NCBI GenBank assembly: GCA_019915135.1
Contig: JAHLMK010000001.1
Coordinates: 5,208,001 to 5,272,000 of the forward strand
Reading direction: 5' to 3'
Length of the DNA stretch: 64,000 bases
From: Strobilurus pachycystidiatus
Taxonomy: Eukaryota; Basidiomycota; Agaricomycetes; Agaricales; Physalacriaceae
Shown: piece after piece, positions 1 through 10,396 of the stretch
Position numbering within the stretch: position 1 is the stretch's first letter
Layout: every line of letters starts with the position of its first letter
Position numbers and translations under genes: made by a program
Notes under the pieces: generated by a model
Told to the model about the DNA's origin: nothing
Seen by the model: the letters and a program-made list of their open reading frames with translations, nothing else
Databases searched by the model: none

Positions 1-485
1 GGTGGTGGTCGGATGGTGAGAAGGGACTGAGAAGGCCCGGTGCCGATGCCGTTATGTGGACACGAGGCCTCGGGAAGATCCAGGATAGCTGGTCTTTTGC
101 ACAGCGCATTGGTTGTGTTGAATACATTCATGGCACGTCGTGCCACAACAGCTGCAGGTGGCGGGAAGACAGGACCGCCCCCCCGAATATTTGATGCGCT
201 GCTTATCTAACTTTTTCCCGCGCCTTCCGACAATCATCCATTTCCGTCAAACTGGCGGCCCTCTTCGCTCGATCGTCTGGGCTGCGTCTGGGTCAAAGCA
301 GGTCGTTCCTCTCCCGTGAGCTGAACTACAAACGAAAATCATAGAAGGTGCAAATAGACAGATAGCAAGTAATTAGCAAAACTATTATACAGCAACGTAT
401 ATGTACAAGTGAGAGCAGCAACGAACGACGGGAATTTGAGAATGCAGATTGTAACATGTGTCTATATGTCAGTCAGAGTCCATGC

Positions 486-1270
486 TCACGCGGCCTTTGC
501 CTTCTTGCGCGCAGGTGCCTTCTTTACCTCCCCCGCCTCCCAGTCCTTTACGACCCACCTGCGCGCCACACCACAATACTTTTTACCCTTCGACTTGCTG
601 TCGCGCCCCTCCGCCACAAGCACGCCGTCCCGCGCAGTCACAGCAGGAAACTTCATAGACGTCAGACCCTTGCAAGGGAGCTTTGCGCATGCGAGACCGG
701 GGACGGCGGAAGGCTGGAGCACGACGCCGCCAAACGCGTGCGCGCCGGTGTCGCCATAGTAATCCGTCCAGGAGTGCACGATTGTATACGCGTAGTGAAC
801 GGTCGTTTCAGGCGAGATGGCTTCCGCGTCCGCCTTGGTGAAGTCTGCGCCGGTTGCGAGCTGGAACATGGCGTCTTAGTAAATGTCTGCGAGTCCAGCG
901 GTAAATGACGCACCGTCTTGCCCTCCGCAACCTTCCACTTCTCAACGCGCGCGCTCATGTTCCCGACATACGCCTCCCCGACGAGCTTGCCCTTCTTGTT
1001 CTTCGTGTCCAGGCCGCCAAACTCCTCTCCTTCCGCCCCGCGTTTTGCTTCGTGCAGTGTCTTCAGGATTTCCGTCGCGCCGGCAATGGTGCGCGCGACG
1101 CCAAGAGGACGCGGGCCTTCGTGTGCGCTGTCCAGGCCGGCGTCGTATTCGTCGTCGCACAGGACGACGAAAAGGTGGGAGGGCGCGGGCGCGGCGGTGT
1201 GGGCTTTAGTCTCTGATTCAGTAGGAGCGTTTTCGAGGTCGTCCTCAGCGGGGCGTTTGGCGCTGGTCAT
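486..1270 (-). CDS. hypothetical protein, 2 exons, 243 aa
   Basis: Exon 1 runs 1270-914 and exon 2 runs 860-486. The 53-nt intron (861-913) has a GTGCGT donor, a CTAAG branch-like site and a CAG acceptor, and joins the exons in phase 0. Splicing removes a frame conflict that otherwise ends the first reading frame in an implausible basic tail. The start ATG at 1270 is the first in frame. The protein is hydrophilic, with no signal peptide or membrane segment, and ends in a Lys/Ala-rich tail (KKAPARKKAKAA) that could be a nuclear signal. I do not recognise the family and assign no function. Nothing upstream within the window suggests an operon-like or co-regulated context. Confidence 0.7.
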
Positions 1271-1621
1271 CGTATCACTGTACTAAGTATGGGATGGAAG
1301 AACACTGAACACTGACAGCCGTCTATCATGCCTCTTCCCGGTTTGCTCCCACGCACAGACCACCGCGTCTTGGAGCTGACACACGCGCCGTTGTCATTAC
1401 TCTCCCTACACTACAGTCATCCAATCGCGTATGCTCTCGGTCGCTCTAAGGAACTCATGTCACCCCGTCATGACACCACACTCTACTCTAGGCTCACGCA
1501 ACAGCTGACGCATCGTCTCAATCCGAGACCGTCCGGAACGTCGAATCTCTCTAAACGCAAACTTGGGTCTGAAACAGCTACATTCTCATCGGCTCCTCAA
1601 TTTACATACGTGACTGCTTGC

Positions 1622-2503
1622 TCAAAGGTGCCCTCCTACCGTCTTCTTCTTTATATCCTCATGCATCAGCAGGGATCCTTCAAGCCGCCTTTCGATCATC
1701 TCATCCAACAGCGGGACCTGCATCTTTACCGTGCACGCCAGCGCCTCCAGGCCCGCTGCTTGATCCGCCGCTTGGGTGAGGGCGCGCCTTATGATGCTCA
1801 GATCAAAGTACTCCTCGCGGTCAGCTTGACGCCTTGATTCGATGAGATCCTGGCCTGGTGCGCATAAGTCAGTCCGGCCCGTGTTCGTGTGACATGAGGG
1901 TACTCACATTTGACCAGCTCGGCCATGGTCATGGCTTCGTCTAGACATCGTCAGGATCTCGTTGATTCGTAAGTTAGGATACGCACCGTCTTCTTCCAAT
2001 GCTTGTTTGTAAAGGGCCTTCACCTTCGCTAATTCTTCATTCAACCTGGCCACGTCTTTCAACCTGGCCACGTCTTCTCCTGGTTTACCGGATGTACACA
2101 TCAAGACAAACGACTCGAAAATGAACTGACCCGCGTACCTCTCAGCTCCGAGAGAAGCTCAGCATGGCTGTATATCAAGGTCTCAGTCGCAAGTGAAAGA
2201 ACGTCTTTGTCCTCCTTCAGACCTAGAAGATGCGCATCTTCAGTAGATTCCAGCATCTCTAGATGAGGACGCTCACGGGCTATTTTCTTGTCTCGGGCGG
2301 CAACCTTTTCCTCGAGAACTCCGTTCAGTCGTTTGTACTTTGCTGCTTCGCTGCTCTCAGCAGACATCGGGGTGCGTGGTCTGTCCAAACGTACCAGAAC
2401 TCTCCTTGTTTCCCTTCTTAGGGCGCTCCTCGTCTGGGAAGTCGCTGGGCATTGTGGCGAGTGCGAGAGAGTGGGAGATCAAGGACGAGACGGCCTTGTC
2501 CAT
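1622..2503 (-). CDS. hypothetical coiled-coil protein, 5 exons, 223 aa
   Basis: Five exons (2503-2395, 2342-2139, 2079-1987, 1940-1908, 1854-1622) are separated by introns of 52, 59, 46 and 53 nt, all with GT/AG borders. They join in a single open frame of 223 codons ending in TGA at 1622-1624. No single stretch longer than about 95 codons is open, so an ORF-only reading would miss it. Most of the protein is charged and heptad-like (for example KYKRLNGVLEEKVAARDKK and the two copies of DVARLK/N), predicting a coiled coil. No catalytic motif is visible. I do not recognise the family. The consistent phases of four introns are the evidence that this is a real gene. Confidence 0.75.
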
Positions 2504-3839
2504 GTTATCATTTCTGTGTGCAGCAAAGCGGCGTTCAAGTTTATTTGAAACTCAGCACCTTCTCTGACTGATCCACAGTTTATAATTATTAGCCTCCTTG
2601 ACGGCAACATGTTTGTGTCCGCCACCTGCCACATACGTAGTAGCCAAATTGCACTCTCGATGTCAAAGCGTGCGCGCTTCCCTGCCCAGAATCGTTGTCT
2701 GCGGTGTGTCTCTTACAAACGAATCTCCGACACCATTCGCCAGGCGGCCAAAGCAGAGGAAACGTCTAATATCTATTCACGGACACTGCAGTGACTACTC
2801 CGTTCAATTCTTGGTTCTTCCGCTTTTTCATTCCTGTACGTGTCACGACACGCTCTGGCCATGATCGGAGTCTGGCGACGGCGTGCACTTTGGGACTACT
2901 GACTCGGAGCTGACTAGCCGTACTTTGTTTTATACGGGTCCCTCCACTGGCAAGACATAGCAACCCAAGGTTCCATCTCAATTTTTCTTTAAATTTGACT
3001 CTTGACTTTTGTCGTTTTGTTGCATGTTGTGCCAATCTTTCCACAGCGGTCGTGGCGAGCAAAACAAGAACTGGCGTACCTTCATAGTAGCGCTTTATTG
3101 TAAAGTCAAGAATGCGCCGAAAGATGTTATGTAGGTACCATGATCATAGTAGTCAATGCGCAGTTTTTCGTCGCCCTCGAGCTTGCGTCGGAGCCTCTAG
3201 AGTATATGTACGTCCGAGTCGCCACCTCACTATGCTTCGACCAACGACACCCGCACTTGACTGCTGGTGGTTGAAAGCCTCTTTACGAAGGTCGGAGCCC
3301 AGACTGGCTAATGTCGGAGTCGTTGCGACATTCATGCATCCGCTTTCTCAAATTGACCCTCCCGCTGAAAAAAAAGGTTTGTGTACTTATCGTCTCATAT
3401 GAGCAAGACACACAGCTAGTCTACCTGCCCACCTTTTGTCCAAGTAAAAATCTCACAACCAAAAGGATGAGATGCGCACAAGGCGGTCGGAGTCCCGTTC
3501 TCCATCCAAGCTGCATGCGTAAAATGCAAAGGTGCACATTGCTACAACATCAGCAAACTAGCAAGTGCTTCCCGGAGTGCTTCCCGCACTTGTGGAAGCT
3601 CCAGAAGTGCGCGAAGCCGAGAAGATGTCGATCTTCTACAAGCTAGGTCATTTTGCTTGAGAAGTCGGTGCCAGCTTGGGGAAGTGATGTCGCGTCTTCC
3701 TCAAGCTGGCAAATTATCATGGATGTAGGCTCACAAATCGGCGGGGACGGGTCGGGGAATGAGCTTCTACGAGGCTTTCAGACATGATAGTAACAATGAA
3801 ATCCATATTATTGGTGTTGTAGGGTAAATAATCTAGATA
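2504..3839. other. intergenic; short GAAGTGC/GCTTCC repeats near the end
   Basis: I see no gene I can support in this stretch. From about 3556 to 3720 the sequence is built from iterated words such as AAGTGCTTCC, GGAAGCTC and AGAAGTGC. A similar patch lies at 9005-9145, on the far side of the mariner-type element. Confidence 0.5.
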
Positions 3840-3909
3840 CAGAGGTTTCACAAACCCTTGCTAGCGCTGCCAAACACGGCAATCAATTCGATCAATTGCC
3901 GTAAAATAC
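3840..3909 (+). repeat. left terminal inverted repeat of the mariner-type element
   Basis: These 70 bp match the reverse complement of 8090-8159 without mismatch. A looser TTTAAATAGAA-like extension continues inward on both sides. The repeat contains the near-palindrome AATTCGATCAATT. Confidence 0.95.
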
Positions 3910-3990
3910 AGAGAATGCTTTTAAATAGAATCAATTCATTCCCTCCATCCAGCGCGCACTCGGGCCATCGTTGCTGGCTAAAACACTGCT

Positions 3991-5513
3991 ATGGTGTATG
4001 TCAAACACTCTCCCGAGATCAGGCAGCGCGCCGTCGCCCTTCTGAACAAGAACTGGCCCTTGGAGCTGATTGTCGAAGCTCTTGGTGTATCGGAAGACAG
4101 CATCGAGCGCTGGGACCGAAACTACGAGGAATTTGGCTCAACCGAGGCACCGAGACAGCCTACAGGGCGCCCCAGAATCCTCAGTACCCCACTAGCCTTA
4201 GAGCTTAGGGAGCTGCTCGCAGAAACACCCTCCCTCTTCCTCGATGAAATACAGCACTATCTCTCAGTTTCACATGGCGAAAGGATCTCTATGGGAGCCC
4301 TTCACAAGAATCTCAAAGATCTGGGGCTGGACCGCAAGGTCATGCGGAAAGTGGCAGCGCAGCGTGACGAAGGTCTTCGGTTGCCGTGGATGGCTTATGT
4401 CCTGGCTCGTTTCACGGCAGATCAGCTTGTCTTCGTCGACGAGTCATCTAAGGATGGCCGTACGATTGCACGGACTCATGGCCGAGCACCACGGGGACAG
4501 ACACCAGTAGAGCAGCTTGAACACGATCGAGGTGAACGTTACAGCATCCTGCCAGCACTTGCAGTTGACGGTTACTTTGCTCTACGCATTGTGAACGGAT
4601 CTGTTGATGGCGAGGAGATGTTTGATTTTCTCATCAATGATCTGGTACGCCGTTGCTTGATTGTTGTCCCTGTTCGAGATTGTCTCATAGTCTTCTGTGG
4701 CGTAGCTACCAGAGATGAATGCATTCCCGGGTCCTCGCAGTGTTCTAATCATGGATAACTGCAATATTCATAAAAGCGATGCCATTAGAACGGCTGTTGA
4801 GGCCAACGGTCAGTCTTGTACTATCCTCATATACGCCTTGGATTTAAGGACCTCCATGAGTATCAAGAGTCAAGAGTATACTCGCATACTTGACTTGTCA
4901 TAATACTCATGAGTATGACTCGTTCTGATCCGCGGATCAAGACGAGTCAAGTCAAAGATGGGTCGCGAGTATGAGTTTTGGAGACATCAATTTTCATAAT
5001 AGGTGTATCATCATATATTCCTTGAGTAAATGAATGTTTTGTGAATCCTCTATGTATATTTAATCAATAACTTCTATATGATAGTCATTCATTATATAAA
5101 TGGAATGATATACACTTGAAAAGCAAGAGTATCCGTGAGTATTGACCCGTTAAACCCGTACTCGTCTTGATCCGTACCCGTATGAGTCAAGTCAAAGAAG
5201 AGTCACGAGTATTGGTTTTGAAGCATGAGTACTCGTGTCACGGGTCAAGAGTATACTCGAGTATTGACTCGTGGAGGTCCTTACTTGGATTGAGATCATC
5301 TTCACAGGATCTTTGTTGATTTTCCTTCCGCCCTACTCCCCAGACTTCAACCCGATTGAAGAGAGCTTTAGTGCAGTCAAGAAATACCTGCGCAGACATT
5401 GGCGCGAGTTTGAGTATGCAGAGTTCCCTGAACTCGCATTATACACCGCCTGCTACAGTGCCGTCAATGCTCAGAATGCGCCCGGATGGTTCAAGCACAG
5501 TGGTTATTTGTAG
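3991..5513 (+). CDS. Tc1-like DD34E transposase, 3 exons, 317 aa
   Basis: Exons are 3991-4644, 4715-4808 and 5308-5513. Intron 1 (70 nt) ends AGAG in front of ATGAATGC. Intron 2 would be 64 nt but is swollen to 499 nt by the nested MITE. The N-terminus is a helix-turn-helix (IRQRAVALLNKNWPLELIV). The catalytic triad is seen as FVDESSKD, IMDNCNIHKS and NPIEES, with 34 residues between the second Asp and Glu, which is the Tc1 spacing. The motif PPYSPDFNP before the Glu is typical of the family. The reading frame is intact once both introns are removed, so the enzyme may be functional if the enlarged intron is still spliced out. Confidence 0.9.
4847..5281. mobile_element. 435-bp MITE nested in the transposase intron
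   Basis: The ends are inverted (AGGACCTCCATGAGT left; AGGACCTCCACGAGT as reverse complement of the right) and flanked by TA on both sides (4845-4846, 5282-5283). There is no coding capacity. Internal words GAGTATACTC and GAGTCAAGTCAAAGA recur, the latter at about 4945 and 5185. Removing it leaves a 64-nt intron with a GTCAGT donor and CACAG acceptor. It is probably mobilised by a TA-targeting transposase in trans. Confidence 0.85.
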
Positions 5514-5546
5514 GCATGTATATACAGGACGTAACATAATACCTAC

Positions 5547-7998
5547 TCAATGACGAGTACGCTGGAGCCACTTGCTATACGCTGCTGTGAACCGCTTCCA
5601 TTGAAGGAACTCAAGGCCCGTTTTAGAGGTAACATAGTCAAACGGAATATCCGATACACTGTCACCGACCTTGAAACGTAGAATCTCAAGCGCCACGTCA
5701 AATACTTCAGCATCAGCTCCCAACTTGAGAGTAGTTTGCAACCATTCCCTTGTGTCCTCGACATCAGGCAGTGGCGGACTTGATCGTTCATTGGCTCCAA
5801 TGGGTGAGGGAGGACGGCGACGTGCTGATGAAGGAGTTGGCGTCTGAAGGGAAGTTGATGCGCGTGTGTGAGGCGACCCCTGATGAATGTCAGAGTGGAC
5901 ATCTCCCCACGATGTAGAGGGATGCGAGGACGAGGGAGTCGAAGTCCATACTGAACTTGACTGTTCATGTTCACGGGCAAGAGTGTATTCGGTATCCCAA
6001 TCCCAAGATGAAGAGCGGCGGTCCGGGGTTGAATGCACTGAGATATCAGCACGGCGTAAATCAGCATATGGCGACTGGGGCTTGGGCATCGGTAATGTGT
6101 ACTTCGGCCCAAAGAACTTGTTCAGCAGCGGCGGTGTCTCGAGTGTGCAGTGCCCCTTGTTCTGGAGCAATGAGTCAGTACAGAACATGACAGATTGATG
6201 GTGGACCTACCATCTCATGGGCGAGAATATTGACACGGTTGTCGTCCATTTCCCAGTGCCAATCAAGCTGTCCTGTCTTGTATGCAAAGCACGCAATGTT
6301 CGGATGGACAGTACAGACACCGGGCTTGTACCGTTCTGCTATCTCATGTCGACGAGGTTCGAGCCTCTTGTCGAGACCTTGCTATAAAATTCTTAGTCTT
6401 CCGATGAAGGCCTGAGGCAAAACATCTTACGTTGCGTCCCAAAAGGCGATCAAGTGGGGCAGTCGCCTGAGCAGTGGTAGGGCCAGTAGATTGAGCCGTC
6501 AGGGCTGCGGGTCCAGTCTCGTTCCACCACTGCTTGAGTATAAGAAGATTGCATTGACAAAAGAGAAAGTGACATACAAAGGTTGGTGCTGGCGCGTTTA
6601 CGAGTGGGCGAGGCGGACTCATTGAGATGCAAAAAACAGAGCTAGCACGCTTGGCCGGAGTCAAAGCTTTGATGTGCAAGATCATGGCATCAAATGAGTG
6701 AGGATCATACAAGGGGAAATACGCGATGTTCTTGCCAATGGACTGGAGCGGGCGCAGAGTCCATTGAATTGAGTCCAAGGCTAATCGCTCCTTCTCTACC
6801 CTGCTCTTGTTTGCTAGCTCACTGAGCAAAGACCAATAGTCGGAGTCATCGGTCAACATGCCAGTGCCAATCTTGGTGGGAGGTGGGGGATCGGGGCGCT
6901 TCTGCGCCTTTCCGCGTACAATGACAGGTGGCGAGAGGTCTGGGCCAGGATCTACCTCCAAGTAGTAGGTCACGGTGAAGGGAATCGGAGGCGGGGTGGG
7001 TAATTTGGGGCGCCCACGCTGATCATAGCATGTTAGCCATCAGAACTACGACAAGGGTACTGTAGAAATACCTTGGCTCGAATGGGTTCCTCCTCCGAGT
7101 CCTGCTCGTATGTCTGTTTCGCCTTTGGATTCTTTTTGGCAGCCCGTTTTGCAACCATCTGTGTGGGTTTCTTCTTGACCGTCCGTTTTGAGGTCTTCGT
7201 GCGAGCATCGTCGGTTTCTGGTTGCTAAAATCTATGTCAGTATAAGCCGCTTCACTTGACAGTGACGAACAAACCTCAGACTCAGACTCGAGAGAGCTGC
7301 TGATCTCAACTGGAGTCTCAGAGCGCTTTGACTTCCTCCTGCGCCCACGGCCCTTCTTTGCTGTTTTTGGAGGCTCCGGGCGAGGATCGTCAGTCTCTGA
7401 TCCCTACAGTTCCCGTTACTATGTGTTGCATCCATCGATAATGAGGAACATACCTCGGACTCAGGATCAGAGTCGTCCAGTTCGATTGGCGCCTCTGTGA
7501 GCGACAACTTCTTTTTGGCCCTACGTGAAGCAGGCTGAGGACGGCATTGACTTCAGTTCTTGGGGTGACAGAAGAAAGAACACACCGTGGGGGAGGCCTC
7601 CGCTTTGTCTCGAGCTCGTCGCGTCGAGGGCTTCATAGGCGATAATCTGACAGTGTCGGGTTCACGAGCGTTGTGGTCACTGCCAAACTCGTCGTCGTGC
7701 TCGGCAGAAGTCAAGGGAACACCGTCTAGATCCAGACGTTCGACCGGCGCGTCCTCATGCTGGCTCCGAGACGAGGTTTTTAGGGTATGGCTTCTCAGGA
7801 TGCGTCGGCGAGCAGGCAGCTTCACATAGATCTTCTCGGGCTGGAGAACGTCGTAATGAGGGTTTTCTGGAAGCCCTGAACATTAACACATGTCCGCATC
7901 GCTGCGAGTGACAGGGAAGACGCACCGTGGCTGTCCTCCGGGTTTTCCATGGATTTAGCGCCTCCATCACGACCGTCGTCCTCATCGGCACCATCCAT
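5547..7998 (-). CDS. passenger gene inside the mariner-type element: AT-hook protein, 9 exons, 683 aa
   Basis: Exons are 7998-7926, 7875-7586, 7534-7454, 7403-7275, 7224-7072, 7018-6578, 6529-6431, 6381-6211 and 6161-5547. Introns are 48-53 nt, all GT/AG, and the joined frame has 684 codons with no internal stop. The N-terminal third is acidic, followed by Lys/Arg-rich stretches (KKGRGRRRKSKR, KRTVKKK) and an AT-hook core, KRGRPKLP. A compositionally normal region with FTVTYYLEVDP and VCTVHPNIACFAYK follows, then a Ser/Pro/Thr-rich linker and a folded-looking C-terminus. DNA or chromatin binding is an inference from the AT-hook. No transposase, nuclease or kinase motif is visible. It could be a captured host gene or an accessory factor belonging to this element family. 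Confidence 0.85.
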
Positions 7999-8089
7999 CG
8001 TGTTGCCAGTGGATATTTTGAATGTCGATAGTCTTCTCAGATGGTTGTAGAAGCAAGGAAAGGCTTGTTTTGATTTTTTCTATTTAACA

Positions 8090-8159
8090 GTATTTTACGG
8101 CAATTGATCGAATTGATTGCCGTGTTTGGCAGCGCTAGCAAGGGTTTGTGAAACCTCTG
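8090..8159 (-). repeat. right terminal inverted repeat of the mariner-type element
   Basis: This is the perfect inverted copy of 3840-3909, ending CCTCTG immediately before the TA target duplication at 8160-8161. Confidence 0.95.
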
Positions 8160-8309
8160 TATCCACTGCCGGCGTGCCCAACGCACCCCACCGCCGCCCC
8201 CGTCGTACACCGTGACCACCGCACCTGCGCAACTATGCCCGGATCGTAGAGCGCCGCCGGTCGGTCGAATTTGCCGGTGTGGTACTCTACCGCTCTCCCC
8301 GTTTTTGTC

Positions 8310-8720
8310 GTGTCTGCGCCCTCGTCCTCGTCCTGTCCATGTCGTCGTCCATGTCGTGTCCGCGTCATGTCGGGTCATCGTCTGTCCAGGTCCCGTGTAC
8401 TTGTCCTCGTTGTGTCCTTGTCCTCGTTGTGTCCGTGTGCTCGGCCTCGACGTGTCCGTGTGCTCGTCCTCGTTAGGTGTGCTCGTCCTCCTTCAGTGTC
8501 CTCGTCCTCTTTGGGTGCCCTCGTCCTCGATGCAAGTGCTCGTCCAGTTCCCAATTGTTGATCCCTTGCTTGATCTCGTCCTTGTAAGAAATGAATCGCC
8601 CCGTCATATGTCCTTGTCGTCCTCGTCGGCACACGCCGTCCTCGTCCTCGTCCGCAAACATCGTCCTCGTCCTCACGGCAGATAGTGTTCTCGTCCTGGC
8701 GGCATATGACGGCCTCGTCC
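8310..8720. repeat. imperfect GTCCTCGT-type simple repeat
   Basis: About 400 bp are dominated by GTCCTCGTC and GTGTCC words on the plus strand, giving long spurious open frames on both strands (Val/Leu/Ser-rich on one side, Asp/Glu/Arg-rich on the other). There are no gene-like splice junctions or codon structure. I treat it as a degenerate microsatellite. Confidence 0.7.
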
Positions 8721-9004
8721 TCTAGGCTGAATGTCGTCCTCTGCGGTGGCAGGCCGCAGCGTTGAGAGTAAGAGTCAGAGAACGGACTTGCAAGAAAAAA
8801 ATTGAACCGGCACGTGGTCAAGCACGCCATTTGGATCTGATCCGAGTCGGACCTTGATCCCGATCCCAGATGAAGCAACTTCGAGATATGCTGAACAGTC
8901 TAAACTTGATGTCTATGCCTTGTTGGGACACAAAGGCAAGTCAATACTACATGTAAAGATAGGTGGGTGTATCCATGTACAATTTTTGAGTTCAAAATTC
9001 ACCA

Positions 9005-9145
9005 AGTAGTCGCCAAGTGCCAGAAGCAAATGTCCCCACTTGCCAAGTGCCGGAAGCTTGGAAGTGCAGAAGCCCAAGCTCCAGAAGTTGGGAGGCGGAA
9101 GCAGAAGTGCCTTTCAAGCCGAAGCCCGGAAGCCCAAGCTGATGC
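9005..9145. repeat. GAAGTGC/GGAAGC short-word repeat patch
   Basis: The words AAGTGCC, GGAAGC, AGAAGTG and GAAGCCC recur at roughly 10-20 bp spacing. The composition matches the patch at 3556-3720. The stretch 9146-9785 holds nothing I can support. Confidence 0.5.
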
Positions 9146-9866
9146 TAGTTTGCTGATGAAGAACATCGTCAAAAAGTAAACCGAAATATGTGTACTGTGG
9201 CCGATACCGTGAGGCTACGAGCCCACACGGTTTTTCCTGCTCTACGCGACTGTCTATTCATTTGATTCAGACTAATGGTATTTCCAAGAATATTCGAAGA
9301 TATTCCCGGGCCATGAGCGCTTGAGCTTCCTGTGGCTGCGAGCTACCGGGCTCTCCTTCCGATGCGCATAGACTCGTGCTGAAACTCTCAACCTCGGACC
9401 GGTGCTTGAATTCATCTGTAGAAGCCGTAGTACTTCAGCGCGCGCACTAGAGGGAACCGTAGTGGATGAAAGTCCAGCTCAAACAATATGGCTTGTGGTA
9501 CACGCCAGGTGGAAAACATGGGTGAGGGAACCGCTAGACACGCTGAGCCCGTTCCACCATGATGGCGGCAAGATGCAAAGGCGGATATTGCTCCCGATCA
9601 CTCTTTTCCATTGACCATGACTATAAACTACATATCTCATACAAGCACGTTTCTTTTCCAATACTGCAAACTGATCACAACCCACTGGGACTAGGACTAG
9701 GTGTGCACACGAATCTGGGCAAATTTATTAGTGACCCAAGTTGAACAAAAAAAATACCACACGACGTCGGAACTGACCTTGTGCTCTACTGCTTCTCACC
9801 CAAGGCGTTGTATGCATGGCTCAGCTTCCGATACACAAATTCGCGTCGCTCGAGAGCCTCTCGCTT

Positions 9867-9942
9867 GTCGGAGTATGGCTCCTCATAGTCCTCCGGTCCC
9901 TCACGTCTCTCGACGTCGGAGTACGGCTCCTCATAATCCTCG
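9867..9942 (-). repeat. precursor repeats 7 (3' part) and 8
   Basis: This holds the end of the split seventh copy and the complete eighth copy of the EGPEDYEEPYSD-coding unit, followed by a KREALERR linker. It continues the array at 15907-16243 once the retrotransposon is set aside. Confidence 0.85.
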
Positions 9943-10361
9943 TGTCATGACTTGACTGCGCCACCGACGCCTAGCCGATCGAAGGCGACGCCTGCGCGGG
10001 CGGGAGCAACGGTATCGCGCCCATCGTCGGGATCTATCCGACGGCCGTCCGACGGTAGCACATGGTGGCGGAGCTCGGCCGACGGGAAAGCGGGATCGGG
10101 CGGGATAGGGCGCGCTCCCGTCCAATCACGGGCGGGATGGCGCGATGACTCGTGCGATGACTCGGGAATGAGTCAGAGGGGCGCACCCGCGCCCATCGGG
10201 CGTCGGGCGTCGGGAACTGTATAAAAGAGTCAGTAGTCAGTAGAGTAGTTCTTCAGAGAACCGTTGTCTTTCCCCCGGGATTCAATACACCACCCTTTAC
10301 ACCGCTCTCCAGTTGTTGCCTCGTGCGCCCTCGCTATAGACGAATAGGCCCGACGCTGACA
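9943..10361 (+). repeat. 5' LTR of the chromovirus
   Basis: The LTR is 419 bp, TGTCATGA...GCTGACA. It contains TATAAAA at 10220-10226, with the likely transcript start near 10255, about 35 bp downstream. It differs from the 3' LTR at three bases noticed by eye. Confidence 0.93.
10220..10226 (+). promoter_or_regulatory. TATA box of the chromovirus LTR
   Basis: TATAAAA lies about 35 bp upstream of AGAGAACCGT (10255-10264), which is the probable 5' end of the RNA because its complement forms the primer-binding site. In the 3' copy of this motif the Pol frame ends at the TAA within the TATA box (15767-15769). Confidence 0.7.
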
Positions 10362-10363
10362 AT

Positions 10364-10373
10364 ACGGTTCTCT
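10364..10373 (+). other. self-complementary primer-binding site
   Basis: ACGGTTCTCT starts two bases after the 5' LTR and is the exact reverse complement of AGAGAACCGT at 10255-10264 in the LTR. No usual tRNA 3'-end match (such as TGG) is present. This is the arrangement of Tf1/sushi elements, which prime on their own RNA 5' end. Confidence 0.7.
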
Positions 10374-10396
10374 CCCCTTTCGACGACCCAACGACT

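Larger units (their letters stand above)
3840..8159 (+). mobile_element. complete Tc1/mariner-type transposon with a second, spliced gene
   Basis: The element is 4,320 bp, bounded by perfect 70-bp terminal inverted repeats that begin CAGAGGTTTCACAAACCC. TA flanks both ends (3838-3839 and 8160-8161), the target duplication expected of the Tc1/mariner superfamily. It contains a plus-strand DDE transposase (3991-5513) and a minus-strand 9-exon gene (5547-7998). The two genes converge with only 33 bp between their stop codons, and both are open throughout. A MITE is nested at 4847-5281. Typical Tc1/mariner elements are 1.3-2.5 kb with only a transposase, so this one is unusually large. Intact TIRs and ORFs suggest recent activity. 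Confidence 0.92.

Noticed and set aside
1328..1837. 169-codon plus-strand open frame
   Set aside because: It overlaps the last exon and intron of a consistent five-exon minus-strand gene.
8135..8878. Long open frames on both strands over the GTCCTC repeat
   Set aside because: Simple-repeat sequence gives stop-free frames by chance; no splice or domain evidence.
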